NCBI GenBank assembly: GCA_964503525.1
Contig: CAZCZY010000057.1
Location: 1-10,507, forward strand
Length of the DNA: 10,507 nucleotides
Origin: CAZCZY01 sp964503525
GTDB lineage: Bacteria; Patescibacteriota; JAUYIX01
Direction: 5' to 3'
The notes beneath the pieces were generated by a model. It saw only the letters and a program-made list of their open reading frames with translations, had not been told where the DNA came from and ran no database searches. Shown here piece by piece: positions 1-6,040 of the stretch. Position 1 is the stretch's first letter, and each line of letters begins with the position of its first letter. Made by a program: the position numbers and the translations under genes.

Positions 1-13
1 AACCTTGTGAAAC

Positions 14-1057
14 ATGCTCATCTTTTTGCACAGCCCCTCCCACCGCCTCATAAACGAACAACTAGCCCGTCTGACTGCCTCTTTCCAAAAAAAGGCTGGG
101 CCGCGCGCACAGGTAATTAGATGGATGGCCGAGTCGGATTCGACTGCGGCGGACTTGGTGCGCCAGATTGGTGGCACCTCACTTTTTGCGACTAAGCAAT
201 TAGTGGTGGTTCGACATGCGGCGGAATTACGCACGGCCGAGTTGGCGGTTCTGGTTGAGCGTCTCAAGAAAAAAGATTTGTCCGCGGACACGAGTGTTGT
301 ATTTGTCGAGTTCGACCCACTCCCCGCCCAAACAAAAAATAAATTAATCGCGTTTTTGAAAAAGAAATCGACTTCCAAGAAAAGTGCAAAGGCGCAAGAA
401 AGTTCGCTCATTAAGGTCATCGACGTTGCAACACCGACGGGACGTGCAGCCACGAGTGATCTGATTGCTCGAGCCAAGGAGCATGGGGTGACATTGTCTG
501 CAACTGATGCAACGCAATTATATTCTCGACTGCAAGGTGAGTATGACCGTATTCTGTACGAACTTGATGGCCTGATCGCCTATGCACTGAGCAAAAAAAA
601 CCGAGATACTTCAAAAGATGCGACCATTACAACAGATCAAATTTCACAATCCAATCAAGCCAATCTAGAAGCGGATATTTTTGCGACGATTAGCGCGCTG
701 AGTTCGCGAGGGTTACAAGATGCACTGCAATTATTGCATCGACACTTAGCCAATGGAGCTCATCCACTCTATCTGCTGACGATGATGCGCTATCAGTTTC
801 GTGTGTTGATTTTGGTACAGGCTGCCCAGCAGGGTTCCACGTCACAACCGCCTGTGCGAGATGCGCGAGATATCTCAGCGCTCACTGGCCTACCATGGTT
901 TGTCGTAAACAAAGCGCAAGGATACTTGCGGGGATTTGGCAACCGTAACCTGCGTCAAATATTTGACAAACTGGTTGATGCAGACGAGGCAATTAAAACC
1001 AGCCGCATCGATGGCGATGTGGCGTTGGATCTGCTGACGGTCGCGATCTGCGGCTAG
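14..1057 (+). CDS. holA: DNA polymerase III subunit delta
   Basis: 347 residues, a normal length for HolA, the clamp-loader subunit that binds and opens the beta sliding clamp. The N-terminus (MLIFLHSPSHRLINEQLARL) matches the usual opening strand and helix that bind the clamp, though the family's common Gly-Asp after the first strand is replaced by Ser-Pro. A lysine-rich stretch near residues 114-128 (KKKSTSKKSAKA) lies in the AAA+-like first domain. The C-terminal third (DIFATISALSSRGLQDALQLLHRHL, then LLTMMRYQFRVLILV) is the typical helical collar domain. The gene converges on rpsT with a 22-base gap, and holA next to rpsT is a common bacterial neighbourhood. No Shine-Dalgarno is visible in the 13 bases before the ATG, but the window edge hides the rest of the upstream region. 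Identification rests on overall pattern, because HolA has few invariant residues. Confidence 0.9.
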   Translation: MLIFLHSPSHRLINEQLARLTASFQKKAGPRAQVIRWMAESDSTAADLVRQIGGTSLFATKQLVVVRHAAELRTAELAVLVERLKKKDLSADTSVVFVEFDPLPAQTKNKLIAFLKKKSTSKKSAKAQESSLIKVIDVATPTGRAATSDLIARAKEHGVTLSATDATQLYSRLQGEYDRILYELDGLIAYALSKKNRDTSKDATITTDQISQSNQANLEADIFATISALSSRGLQDALQLLHRHLANGAHPLYLLTMMRYQFRVLILVQAAQQGSTSQPPVRDARDISALTGLPWFVVNKAQGYLRGFGNRNLRQIFDKLVDADEAIKTSRIDGDVALDLLTVAICG

Positions 1058-1079
1058 CTGGGTCGAGGTCTGCGGCCGG

Positions 1080-1367
1080 CTATTTCTTGACTTCGACTTT
1101 ACTATTCGCGGATTTGTTGACCAGCTTGGCTAGGCGCGACTTAATGCGCGCAACTTTAGCTTTGTTATAAAGTCCGCGCTTTACAGCCCGGTCCAATTTT
1201 GACGCTGCTGCGCGCCAGGCCGTCGCGGCCTCATCTTTTTTTCCGGCCGCCGATAATTTGCGAACTTTTCTTACGGCATCGCGCACGCCCAATTTGACCG
1301 TAACATTGCGGGTGGTGCGGATTTTTGTGTTGCGCAGAGCGCGTTTGCTGGCAGCTGTTCGTGGCAT
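1080..1367 (-). CDS. rpsT: 30S ribosomal protein S20
   Basis: 95 residues, highly basic and helical, with the S20 layout: an N-terminal basic helix (AASKRALRNTKIRTTRNVTVK), a central region (KKDEAATAWRAAASKLDRAVKRGLYNKAKVARIKSRLAKLVNK) and a lysine-rich tail. S20 binds 16S rRNA in the body of the small subunit during early assembly. The gene lies 38 bases downstream of truB on the same strand, so it may be co-transcribed with it. A possible promoter of its own (TTGAGG at 1393-1398, 17 bases, TACAAG) ends only two bases before the ATG and is therefore doubtful. No Shine-Dalgarno is seen. No convincing terminator separates it from the convergent holA gene. Confidence 0.95.
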   Translation of the reverse strand: MPRTAASKRALRNTKIRTTRNVTVKLGVRDAVRKVRKLSAAGKKDEAATAWRAAASKLDRAVKRGLYNKAKVARIKSRLAKLVNKSANSKVEVKK

Positions 1368-1405
1368 GTCTTGTAAAAACGATAATTTAAAGCCTCAAGA
1401 GACTA

Positions 1406-2380
1406 TCAGCGCTTTAGTTTTTCGTCAAAGATCTTGGTGGATTTGATGCGATCGGTTTGGGCATCATACCGGACGAACATCAAGAGCCTGCCCTTTTCTG
1501 TCACAACTGCGATGGGAGAGGCCTGAATTGGGGATACTTGTGCCGGCGAGGACTGAGAAGGTGACTTAGTGACGAACGCCCGTACATCTGCTGGCGGAAC
1601 AATCTCAAGGCCGTGCGCGAGACGTTCCAAGTCATGCGGCGGCAATACGATTTGAGACAAATCAGAAATGACTGTTTCGATCGGTTGCAGCAACTCGGGC
1701 AAGTTTTTTGCTTTGACATCAGCGATCTCGACCGCATCTTCTAAAGTAAAGGGCCCGACACGATGGCGCACCAACTCTTCTAAAAATCCCCCCGTTTTTA
1801 AATCATCGCCGACATCTCGTGCTATCGCACGAATATATGTGCCGCTACTCACACGTACCTCAATGTCGATAAAAGGATATGAGTATGCCAGCAACTTTAA
1901 ATCGTAGATCGTGACTTGTCGGGGTTCGCGCTTGATGGGCAGTCCTTTGCGGGCAAGTTCGTACATGCGACGGCCAGCAACTTTGACGGCAGAATATTTT
2001 GGGGGGACTTGCTTGATTGGGCCAACGAATTTATTAAGTGCTGCTTTTACCTGTGCTTCGGTAGGTTGAGAAGCGACCGCGACAGTTTTTTTACTGCCAT
2101 CAATGTCATCGGTATCGCTTGTTTGCCCGAGCCGGATTCGTCCGCGATATACTTTTTCCATCGACTGCACGATGCTGATGAGTCCAAGCGCTTCATTAAA
2201 TCCAATTACCAAAACTCCCGTCGCAAATGGATCCAGCGTACCCGTGTGACCAATGTTGCGTTCGCCGGTGATAGCCCGCAATTTGGCGACGACGTCAAAA
2301 GATGTCCAGCGGGCGGGTTTATTGATAACCAAAAATCCTTGTGGTTTTGTCGGCGAATTTTGTTTTGCTACTTTTTCCAT
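1406..2380 (-). CDS. truB: tRNA pseudouridine(55) synthase TruB
   Basis: 324 residues. TruB converts U55 of the tRNA T-loop to pseudouridine. The catalytic block GHTGTLDPFATGVL is at residues 44-57, with the nucleophile Asp50. Further family motifs follow: KVYRGRIRLGQTSDTDDIDG (76-95), VPPKYSAVKVAGRRMYELARKG (125-146) and VSSGTYIRAIARDVG (177-191). The C-terminal PUA-like domain carries an odd Ser/Pro-rich insertion at about residues 273-293 with three tandem five-residue units (SPAQV, SPIQA, SPIAV). The usual ATK after the first motif is ALG here. The ATG is preceded only by a weak AAGG, and a TATAAC hexamer ends 11 bases before it, so the transcript leader may be very short. It is divergent from the zinc-ribbon gene and upstream of rpsT. 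Confidence 0.97.
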   Translation of the reverse strand: MEKVAKQNSPTKPQGFLVINKPARWTSFDVVAKLRAITGERNIGHTGTLDPFATGVLVIGFNEALGLISIVQSMEKVYRGRIRLGQTSDTDDIDGSKKTVAVASQPTEAQVKAALNKFVGPIKQVPPKYSAVKVAGRRMYELARKGLPIKREPRQVTIYDLKLLAYSYPFIDIEVRVSSGTYIRAIARDVGDDLKTGGFLEELVRHRVGPFTLEDAVEIADVKAKNLPELLQPIETVISDLSQIVLPPHDLERLAHGLEIVPPADVRAFVTKSPSQSSPAQVSPIQASPIAVVTEKGRLLMFVRYDAQTDRIKSTKIFDEKLKR

Positions 2381-2387
2381 TTAACCT

Positions 2388-2396
2388 TGTTATAAA
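2388..2396 (+). promoter_or_regulatory. Extended -10 of a divergent promoter, palindromic TTATAA core
   Basis: TGTTATAAA reads as an extended -10 (TGn followed by TATAAA) on the plus strand. It would start transcription near 2403, about 40 bases before the zinc-ribbon gene. No good -35 lies at the usual distance, as expected for an extended -10 promoter. On the minus strand the same bases read TATAAC, 11 bases before the truB ATG. The two genes may therefore share one symmetric -10 element. Position and match are seen directly; promoter activity is inferred. Confidence 0.5.
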
Positions 2397-2401
2397 AGTC
2401 A

Positions 2402-2429
2402 TATCAGTGTAGCTTTTTTGGCGCTGATA
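2402..2429 (+). promoter_or_regulatory. 5' leader hairpin before the zinc-ribbon gene
   Basis: TATCAGTGT (2402-2410) pairs with GCGCTGATA (2421-2429) as nine base pairs including two G-U pairs, with a ten-base loop. It begins at the predicted transcription start and ends one base before the Shine-Dalgarno at 2431. It could stabilise the 5' end of the mRNA, modulate access to the ribosome site, or as DNA be an operator for the divergent promoter. No T-run follows, so it is not a terminator. Confidence 0.4.
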
Positions 2430-2430
2430 C

Positions 2431-2438
2431 GGAGGTGG
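2431..2438 (+). promoter_or_regulatory. Ribosome binding site fixing a TTG start
   Basis: GGAGGTGG is a near-perfect Shine-Dalgarno whose GGAGG core ends seven bases before TTG at 2443. No ATG or GTG start in that frame is better placed, so this site selects the TTG codon. Confidence 0.75.
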
Positions 2439-2442
2439 TCCT

Positions 2443-2709
2443 TTGGAACGAAAAACGGTACGAAAAACGCTGCCGTACAACACGAGCAGAAACCATCGAC
2501 TGTGCGACATCTGTAACCAGCCAATCCTGGCTGGCAACCCATGTATCCGCAAGGATAAGTTCGATCCCAAGACAAAAAAGTGGCACTCGATCTTTTTCTG
2601 CCCCAAGTGCGTGCAGATCGGCCTGATCGAAACCAAGCAAGAAGAGACCAAGCAACTGAATCTCTTTTCTGCCGCTGAGCTCGCAAGAATTGCTTCGCCG
2701 GCAAAATAG
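2443..2709 (+). CDS. Small zinc-ribbon-like protein, unknown function
   Basis: 88 residues starting at TTG, supported by a strong Shine-Dalgarno seven bases upstream. Two CxxC knuckles, Cys21/Cys24 (LCDIC) and Cys53/Cys56 (FCPKC), are 28 residues apart. An extra Cys34 and His48 lie between them. Four thiols arranged this way are typical of zinc ribbons or treble clefs. The N-terminus is basic (MERKTVRKTL) and the C-terminus is a charged helix (IETKQEETKQLNLFSAAELARI). I do not recognise the family; nucleic-acid binding is a guess from charge and zinc ribbon. The gene stands alone between a divergent promoter and its own terminator. The strong initiation site, terminator and cysteine pattern argue that it is real. 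Confidence 0.75.
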   Translation: MERKTVRKTLPYNTSRNHRLCDICNQPILAGNPCIRKDKFDPKTKKWHSIFFCPKCVQIGLIETKQEETKQLNLFSAAELARIASPAK

Positions 2710-2730
2710 ACTCACACACTGCACACTATC

Positions 2731-2759
2731 AAGCTCTCGCTAATCCGGGAGCTTTTTTT
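2731..2759 (+). terminator. Rho-independent terminator of the zinc-ribbon gene
   Basis: AAGCTCTCG (2731-2739) pairs with CGGGAGCTT (2746-2754) around a six-base loop, with one G-T pair, followed by a run of seven T. It begins 21 bases after the stop codon and ends just before the end of the convergent Fic gene. Confidence 0.9.
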
Positions 2760-2763
2760 ATCG

Positions 2764-3819
2764 CTAAGCCAAGAAATAATTGTTGACGGCAAATTTAAAC
2801 TGTTCAACAAAAAGTTGCTTGAAAAACAAAGCCGAGTTCTGTTCGTAAAATAGAATCATTGCTTTTTTATAATCGGACTCATTAACGCTGCGATAGGACA
2901 GTGGACAAGCATCGTGTGCTAATAAAATTGCATTGCCGAGTAAGCGGGCGGTGCGTTTGTTGCCGTCTTCAAAGGGCTGCAAATACGAAGTCATCAAAAT
3001 TCCTACCAAAGCCTTGGAAAATGGATCGGCAATGCGATTGATAAGGCTGGCTGTTTTTTCTAGTCCCTCACGTATCTGATGCGGATTATCGAGGGGCACA
3101 TATTGCGTACCGATTATCCGTACCGGTCGTTTTCTGATGCCATGATTTACACCGAGGCCCTCAACAATTAACCGCTGAATATTTTCTATCTTCCGCAACG
3201 TGATTTTTTTAAAGTCACTTTTCTTGTTCGCGACGTAGTCCAGCGCCTTTTTGTGGTTGATTATCATCAGCGCTTCTTCCTTATTGTGACCGGCCGCTTC
3301 TTGGTGCTGCTTAAGTAGTATTTCTGTGTCGATAAGAGAATACGTGTTGCCCTCAATGCGAGAAGATTTCCAACTCAGCTCTATGGTGAGGCGTTCAAAT
3401 TCTTTTTTTATTGCCGTAGGGCTGAGTTTTTTGACATGTTGGCGATACAATGTATTTATTCGCGACAAGCTTTGTCGCTCCTCAGTCATAAAGATGGACT
3501 GCAAATACTTGAAGACGTCTGGGTTGAACTGTTGAGATTGGGCTGTGCGTTCATCAACATTTTTTTTGAAGTATGTCGCGACATCGATAAAACGGAGCAA
3601 TGGCGTTGATGCTAAATCGTGGTAGGTAACTGACCGCCCCTTGCCCTTGCTGTGGATTAATTTGGCACGAACTAAATGTCCCAGATCACGCACCACGGTT
3701 ACGCGCGCGACCCCACCCCCTCCTTTTGCCAGGTACTCTCTTATTGAGTGCGTACTGCTCCAGGGGTTTTGCTGTATATAACTCAGAATCTTAAGTTGTC
3801 GGGGAGTCAATTTAGGCAT
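2764..3819 (-). CDS. Winged-helix/Fic domain protein with Gln at the catalytic His position
   Basis: 351 residues. Residues 1-70 look like a winged-helix DNA-binding domain (LTPRQLKILSYIQQNPWSST, then VTVVRDLGHLVRAKLI). The Fic core follows at about 140-345. Fic enzymes usually transfer AMP or another phosphate-containing group onto target proteins using HPFxxGNGR. Here the motif is Q281-P-F-E-D-G-N-K-R289, so the catalytic His is Gln; the codon reads CAG on the coding strand. An inhibitory-helix motif of type (S/T)xxxE(G/N) is present as S152-S-R-I-E156-G157, N-terminal to the core (class II layout), and the substrate flap resembles QYVPLDNP (239-246). The protein may be inactive for AMPylation, use a changed chemistry, or act mainly as a repressor. 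It lies 84 bases downstream of uvrB. No Shine-Dalgarno is seen, and a TACAAT hexamer ends six bases before the ATG, which would give a leaderless transcript. Confidence 0.9.
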   Translation of the reverse strand: MPKLTPRQLKILSYIQQNPWSSTHSIREYLAKGGGGVARVTVVRDLGHLVRAKLIHSKGKGRSVTYHDLASTPLLRFIDVATYFKKNVDERTAQSQQFNPDVFKYLQSIFMTEERQSLSRINTLYRQHVKKLSPTAIKKEFERLTIELSWKSSRIEGNTYSLIDTEILLKQHQEAAGHNKEEALMIINHKKALDYVANKKSDFKKITLRKIENIQRLIVEGLGVNHGIRKRPVRIIGTQYVPLDNPHQIREGLEKTASLINRIADPFSKALVGILMTSYLQPFEDGNKRTARLLGNAILLAHDACPLSYRSVNESDYKKAMILFYEQNSALFFKQLFVEQFKFAVNNYFLA

Positions 3820-3824
3820 GAAAT

Positions 3825-3886
3825 AATTGTATCATGATATTGGTCTAATTGTATCATTTTGATACAATTAATGAAACAATTGTATC
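3825..3886. repeat. Four-copy AATTGTATC repeat array, operator-like
   Basis: AATTGTATC occurs at 3825-3833, 3847-3855 and 3878-3886 in the plus direction, and once inverted at 3861-3869. The middle two form a perfect inverted repeat with 11-base arms (TAATTGTATCA at 3846-3856, TGATACAATTA at 3860-3870) and a TTT centre. The first two are exactly 22 bases apart, about two helical turns. The array sits directly before the Fic gene, whose product has an N-terminal winged helix, so autoregulation is the natural inference. It has no T-run after the hairpin, so it is not a terminator for uvrB. Confidence 0.7.
3826..3831 (-). promoter_or_regulatory. Candidate -10 of the Fic gene, leaderless spacing
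   Basis: Read on the minus strand this is TACAAT, five of six matches to TATAAT, ending six bases before the ATG. Transcription would begin at or next to the A of the ATG. No good -35 was found upstream. It lies inside the first AATTGTATC copy, so a bound regulator would block it. Confidence 0.4.
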
Positions 3887-3903
3887 TAAGCGCCTATCGT
3901 GTT

Positions 3904-5877
3904 CTAGAGATCTTTCTTCGACTTTCTAAGTATGGCGATTTGGTCTCGCAGCTTGGCGGCTTCCTCAAACTCTAAGTTACTCGCGGACATTTCCATTTTT
4001 TCCGTAAGCAATTTGATAAAGGCCTCGCGCTCCGGTGCACTCAAGTTGGCACGAACCACTGGTGCCTCTTCCTCCTTCTTGGCACCGGCCAGGCGATCCT
4101 CACGAACAGCTTTTTGGATCGACGTTGGCTTGACCTTATTTTTCTTGTTGTAGTCTTGCTGGATTTTGCGACGTTTCTCAGTGATCGCCATGGCGCGCCG
4201 CATACTACCCGTGATTTTGTCTGCATACATAATGACGTGACCGTCGATGTGGCGTGCGGCGCGCCCCATCGTTTGAGTCAAAGCGATTTCGTCACGCAAA
4301 AATCCCTCTTTATCAGCGTCCAAGATGGCAACGAGAGAAACTTCCGGCAAATCCAAACCCTCGCGCAAAAGGTTGATCCCAACCACCACGTCATACACAC
4401 CGAGCCGTAGGTCGCGCAAAATTTCTAGCCGCTCCAACGTCTCAATCTCTGAGTGAATATATTGCACTTTGACACGCAGCTCTTTGAGATACTCGGTTAA
4501 TTCCTCGGCGAGTCGCTTGGTCAGCGTTGTCACCAGAACGCGCTGTTTTTTTGCCGTACGTTTTTTAACTTGTTCGAGCAGGTCATCAACTTGATGAAGT
4601 GTCGGCTTGATCTCGATCGTTGGATCGAGCAAAAACGTCGGCCGAATCAATTGCTCAACGACCTGCGACGATTTTTGTTTTTCGTAGTCGCGAGGTGTCG
4701 CGGAGACGTACACAACTTGATTAATACGCCCATTAAATTCTTTAAAGTTAAGCGGTCGATTGTCCGCGGCCGCCGGCAATCTAAAGCCGTAATCCACGAG
4801 GGTTTTTTTGCGCGCAAAATCCCCGCGCTCCATCCCAGAAACTTGCGGCAACGTAATATGTGACTCATCCACGAACATCAAAAAATCTTTTGGAAAATAA
4901 TCGAGCAGTACATATGGAGGTGTACCCGCCACACGACCATCAAAATAACGGGAATAGTTTTCGATCCCGTTGATATAGCCAGATTCTTTGAGCATTTCCA
5001 AATCGTACGTAACGCGTTCTTCGATACGTTGGGCTTCCACAAGCTTGCCGGCTTTCTTAAACTCGGCCACGCGAATACCCACGTCGCGTTTAATCAAGGG
5101 GAGCACCGCGTCGATGCGAGTTCGTTCTGTGGCCCAGTGACTCGCCGGAAAAATCACGGTGTGATCGAGTCGCTCCAAAATCTCGCCGGTCAACCCGTCG
5201 ATCTTGGTAATTTTTTCTAGTTCGTCGCCGAGAAAAGAAAAACGTAAAACGTTGTCCTCGTAACTTGGATAAACTTCAAGCACATCACCACGCACGCGAA
5301 AACTCGCGCGACTAAAATCGATTTCGTTGCGCGCGTACTGAATATTAATGAGCGTTTTTAAGAGATCGCGGCGCGGATACTTTTTGCCGACGCGTAATTC
5401 AATTTTTCCTTTGGCATATTCCTCTGGCGAACCCAATCCATAAATACACGAAACGGACGCGACAATAATTACATCCTTGCGCGTAAGGAGAGACATGGTC
5501 GCCTGGTGTCGTAAGCGATCAATCTCGTCGTTGATGGACGAGTCCTTTGCAATGTAGGTATCGGTCCGCGGAATATACGCCTCAGGCTGATAGTAATCGT
5601 AATAGCTGACAAAATACTGGACAGCATTTTTTGGAAATAGTTCGCGAAACTCGCTGGCCAATTGAGCCGCGAGCGTCTTGTTATGGGCCAAAACTAACGT
5701 CGGCCGCTGGATTTTTTCGATCACGCTCGCCATGGTCATGGTCTTGCCGCTGCCGGTTACGCCGACCAAGGTCTGATGTTTGTCGCCACGTGCAATACCT
5801 GCCACGAGCTTCTTAATTGCTTGCGGTTGATCACCGGCCGGCTTGTATGGAGCTTCTAGGACGAACTTATTGGGCAT
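3904..5877 (-). CDS. uvrB: Excinuclease ABC subunit B
   Basis: 657 residues, full length. UvrB is the helicase-like damage-verification subunit of nucleotide excision repair. It takes over lesions from UvrA and recruits UvrC for incision. Walker A is G39-VTGSGK-T46. The damage-probing beta-hairpin region is YFVSYYDYYQPEAYIPRTDTY (88-108), with the DNA-contact block KDSSINDEIDRLRHQAT after it. The Walker B-type motif is D336-E-S-H339, VSATP is at 390-394, and motif VI includes QTMGRAARH. The UVR domain that binds UvrC is intact at the C-terminus (FEEAAKLRDQI). The MPNKFVLEAPYKPAGDQPQAI start is typical. No Shine-Dalgarno is present, and a candidate promoter ends nine bases before the ATG. It is divergent from the M16 peptidase gene and upstream of the Fic gene. 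Confidence 0.99.
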   Translation of the reverse strand: MPNKFVLEAPYKPAGDQPQAIKKLVAGIARGDKHQTLVGVTGSGKTMTMASVIEKIQRPTLVLAHNKTLAAQLASEFRELFPKNAVQYFVSYYDYYQPEAYIPRTDTYIAKDSSINDEIDRLRHQATMSLLTRKDVIIVASVSCIYGLGSPEEYAKGKIELRVGKKYPRRDLLKTLINIQYARNEIDFSRASFRVRGDVLEVYPSYEDNVLRFSFLGDELEKITKIDGLTGEILERLDHTVIFPASHWATERTRIDAVLPLIKRDVGIRVAEFKKAGKLVEAQRIEERVTYDLEMLKESGYINGIENYSRYFDGRVAGTPPYVLLDYFPKDFLMFVDESHITLPQVSGMERGDFARKKTLVDYGFRLPAAADNRPLNFKEFNGRINQVVYVSATPRDYEKQKSSQVVEQLIRPTFLLDPTIEIKPTLHQVDDLLEQVKKRTAKKQRVLVTTLTKRLAEELTEYLKELRVKVQYIHSEIETLERLEILRDLRLGVYDVVVGINLLREGLDLPEVSLVAILDADKEGFLRDEIALTQTMGRAARHIDGHVIMYADKITGSMRRAMAITEKRRKIQQDYNKKNKVKPTSIQKAVREDRLAGAKKEEEAPVVRANLSAPEREAFIKLLTEKMEMSASNLEFEEAAKLRDQIAILRKSKKDL

Positions 5878-5886
5878 AAACCAGGG

Positions 5887-5915
5887 ACGTTAGCAGCTCC
5901 CCGGGGCTTTTTCAA
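5887..5915 (-). promoter_or_regulatory. Candidate uvrB promoter with palindrome in its spacer
   Basis: On the minus strand: TTGAAA (5910-5915), a 17-base spacer, then TAACGT (5887-5892), nine bases before the uvrB ATG. The spacer contains the palindrome CCCCGGGG (5899-5906). Transcription would start within a few bases of the ATG. The -35 is good and the -10 is weak (three of six). Confidence 0.4.
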
Positions 5916-5941
5916 TACCGAACACACTCTACCCGCTATCG

Positions 5942-5970
5942 TTGACATCGGCGTAATAGACTGTTAGCAA
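5942..5970 (+). promoter_or_regulatory. Candidate promoter of the M16 peptidase gene
   Basis: Consensus -35 TTGACA (5942-5947), 17-base spacer, and TAGCAA (5965-5970) preceded by TGT, which adds an extended -10 feature. The predicted start near 5977 leaves a leader of about 64 bases. Confidence 0.6.
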
Positions 5971-5978
5971 GGGGAGTT

Positions 5979-5998
5979 CTGGCATACGCATTTGCCAG
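5979..5998 (+). promoter_or_regulatory. Small hairpin at the 5' end of the M16 leader
   Basis: CTGGCA (5979-5984) pairs with TGCCAG (5993-5998) around an eight-base loop, just after the predicted transcription start. It resembles in position the leader hairpin of the zinc-ribbon gene. A role in mRNA stability is inference. Confidence 0.3.
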
Positions 5999-6026
5999 CG
6001 TTCGTTACAAAAAATATTTCGGTCGA

Positions 6027-6035
6027 AAGGGGTGA
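6027..6035 (+). promoter_or_regulatory. Ribosome binding site selecting GTG at 6041
   Basis: AAGGGGTGA is close to the anti-16S ideal AAGGAGGTGA and ends five bases before GTG at 6041. The in-frame GTG at 6032 lies inside this site and is therefore an unlikely start. Confidence 0.65.
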
Positions 6036-6040
6036 GCGGT

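Noticed and set aside
1048..1077. Direct repeat TCTGCGGC between holA and rpsT
   Set aside because: Two eight-base copies at 22-base distance, with no hairpin or T-run, are not enough to call a functional element.
2319..2724. Three minus-strand frames of about 106-110 codons over the zinc-ribbon gene
   Set aside because: They overlap truB or the plus-strand gene, lack ribosome sites, and the plus-strand gene has SD, terminator and cysteine motifs.
3825..3886. Repeat array as a possible CRISPR or mobile-element end
   Set aside because: Units are nine to eleven bases with irregular orientation and very short gaps, and no cas or transposase gene is present; operator sites fit better.
5895..5912. 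Hairpin plus T5 on the plus strand resembling a terminator
   Set aside because: No plus-strand gene ends upstream, the stem is only about five pairs, and the bases are better explained as the uvrB promoter spacer and -35.
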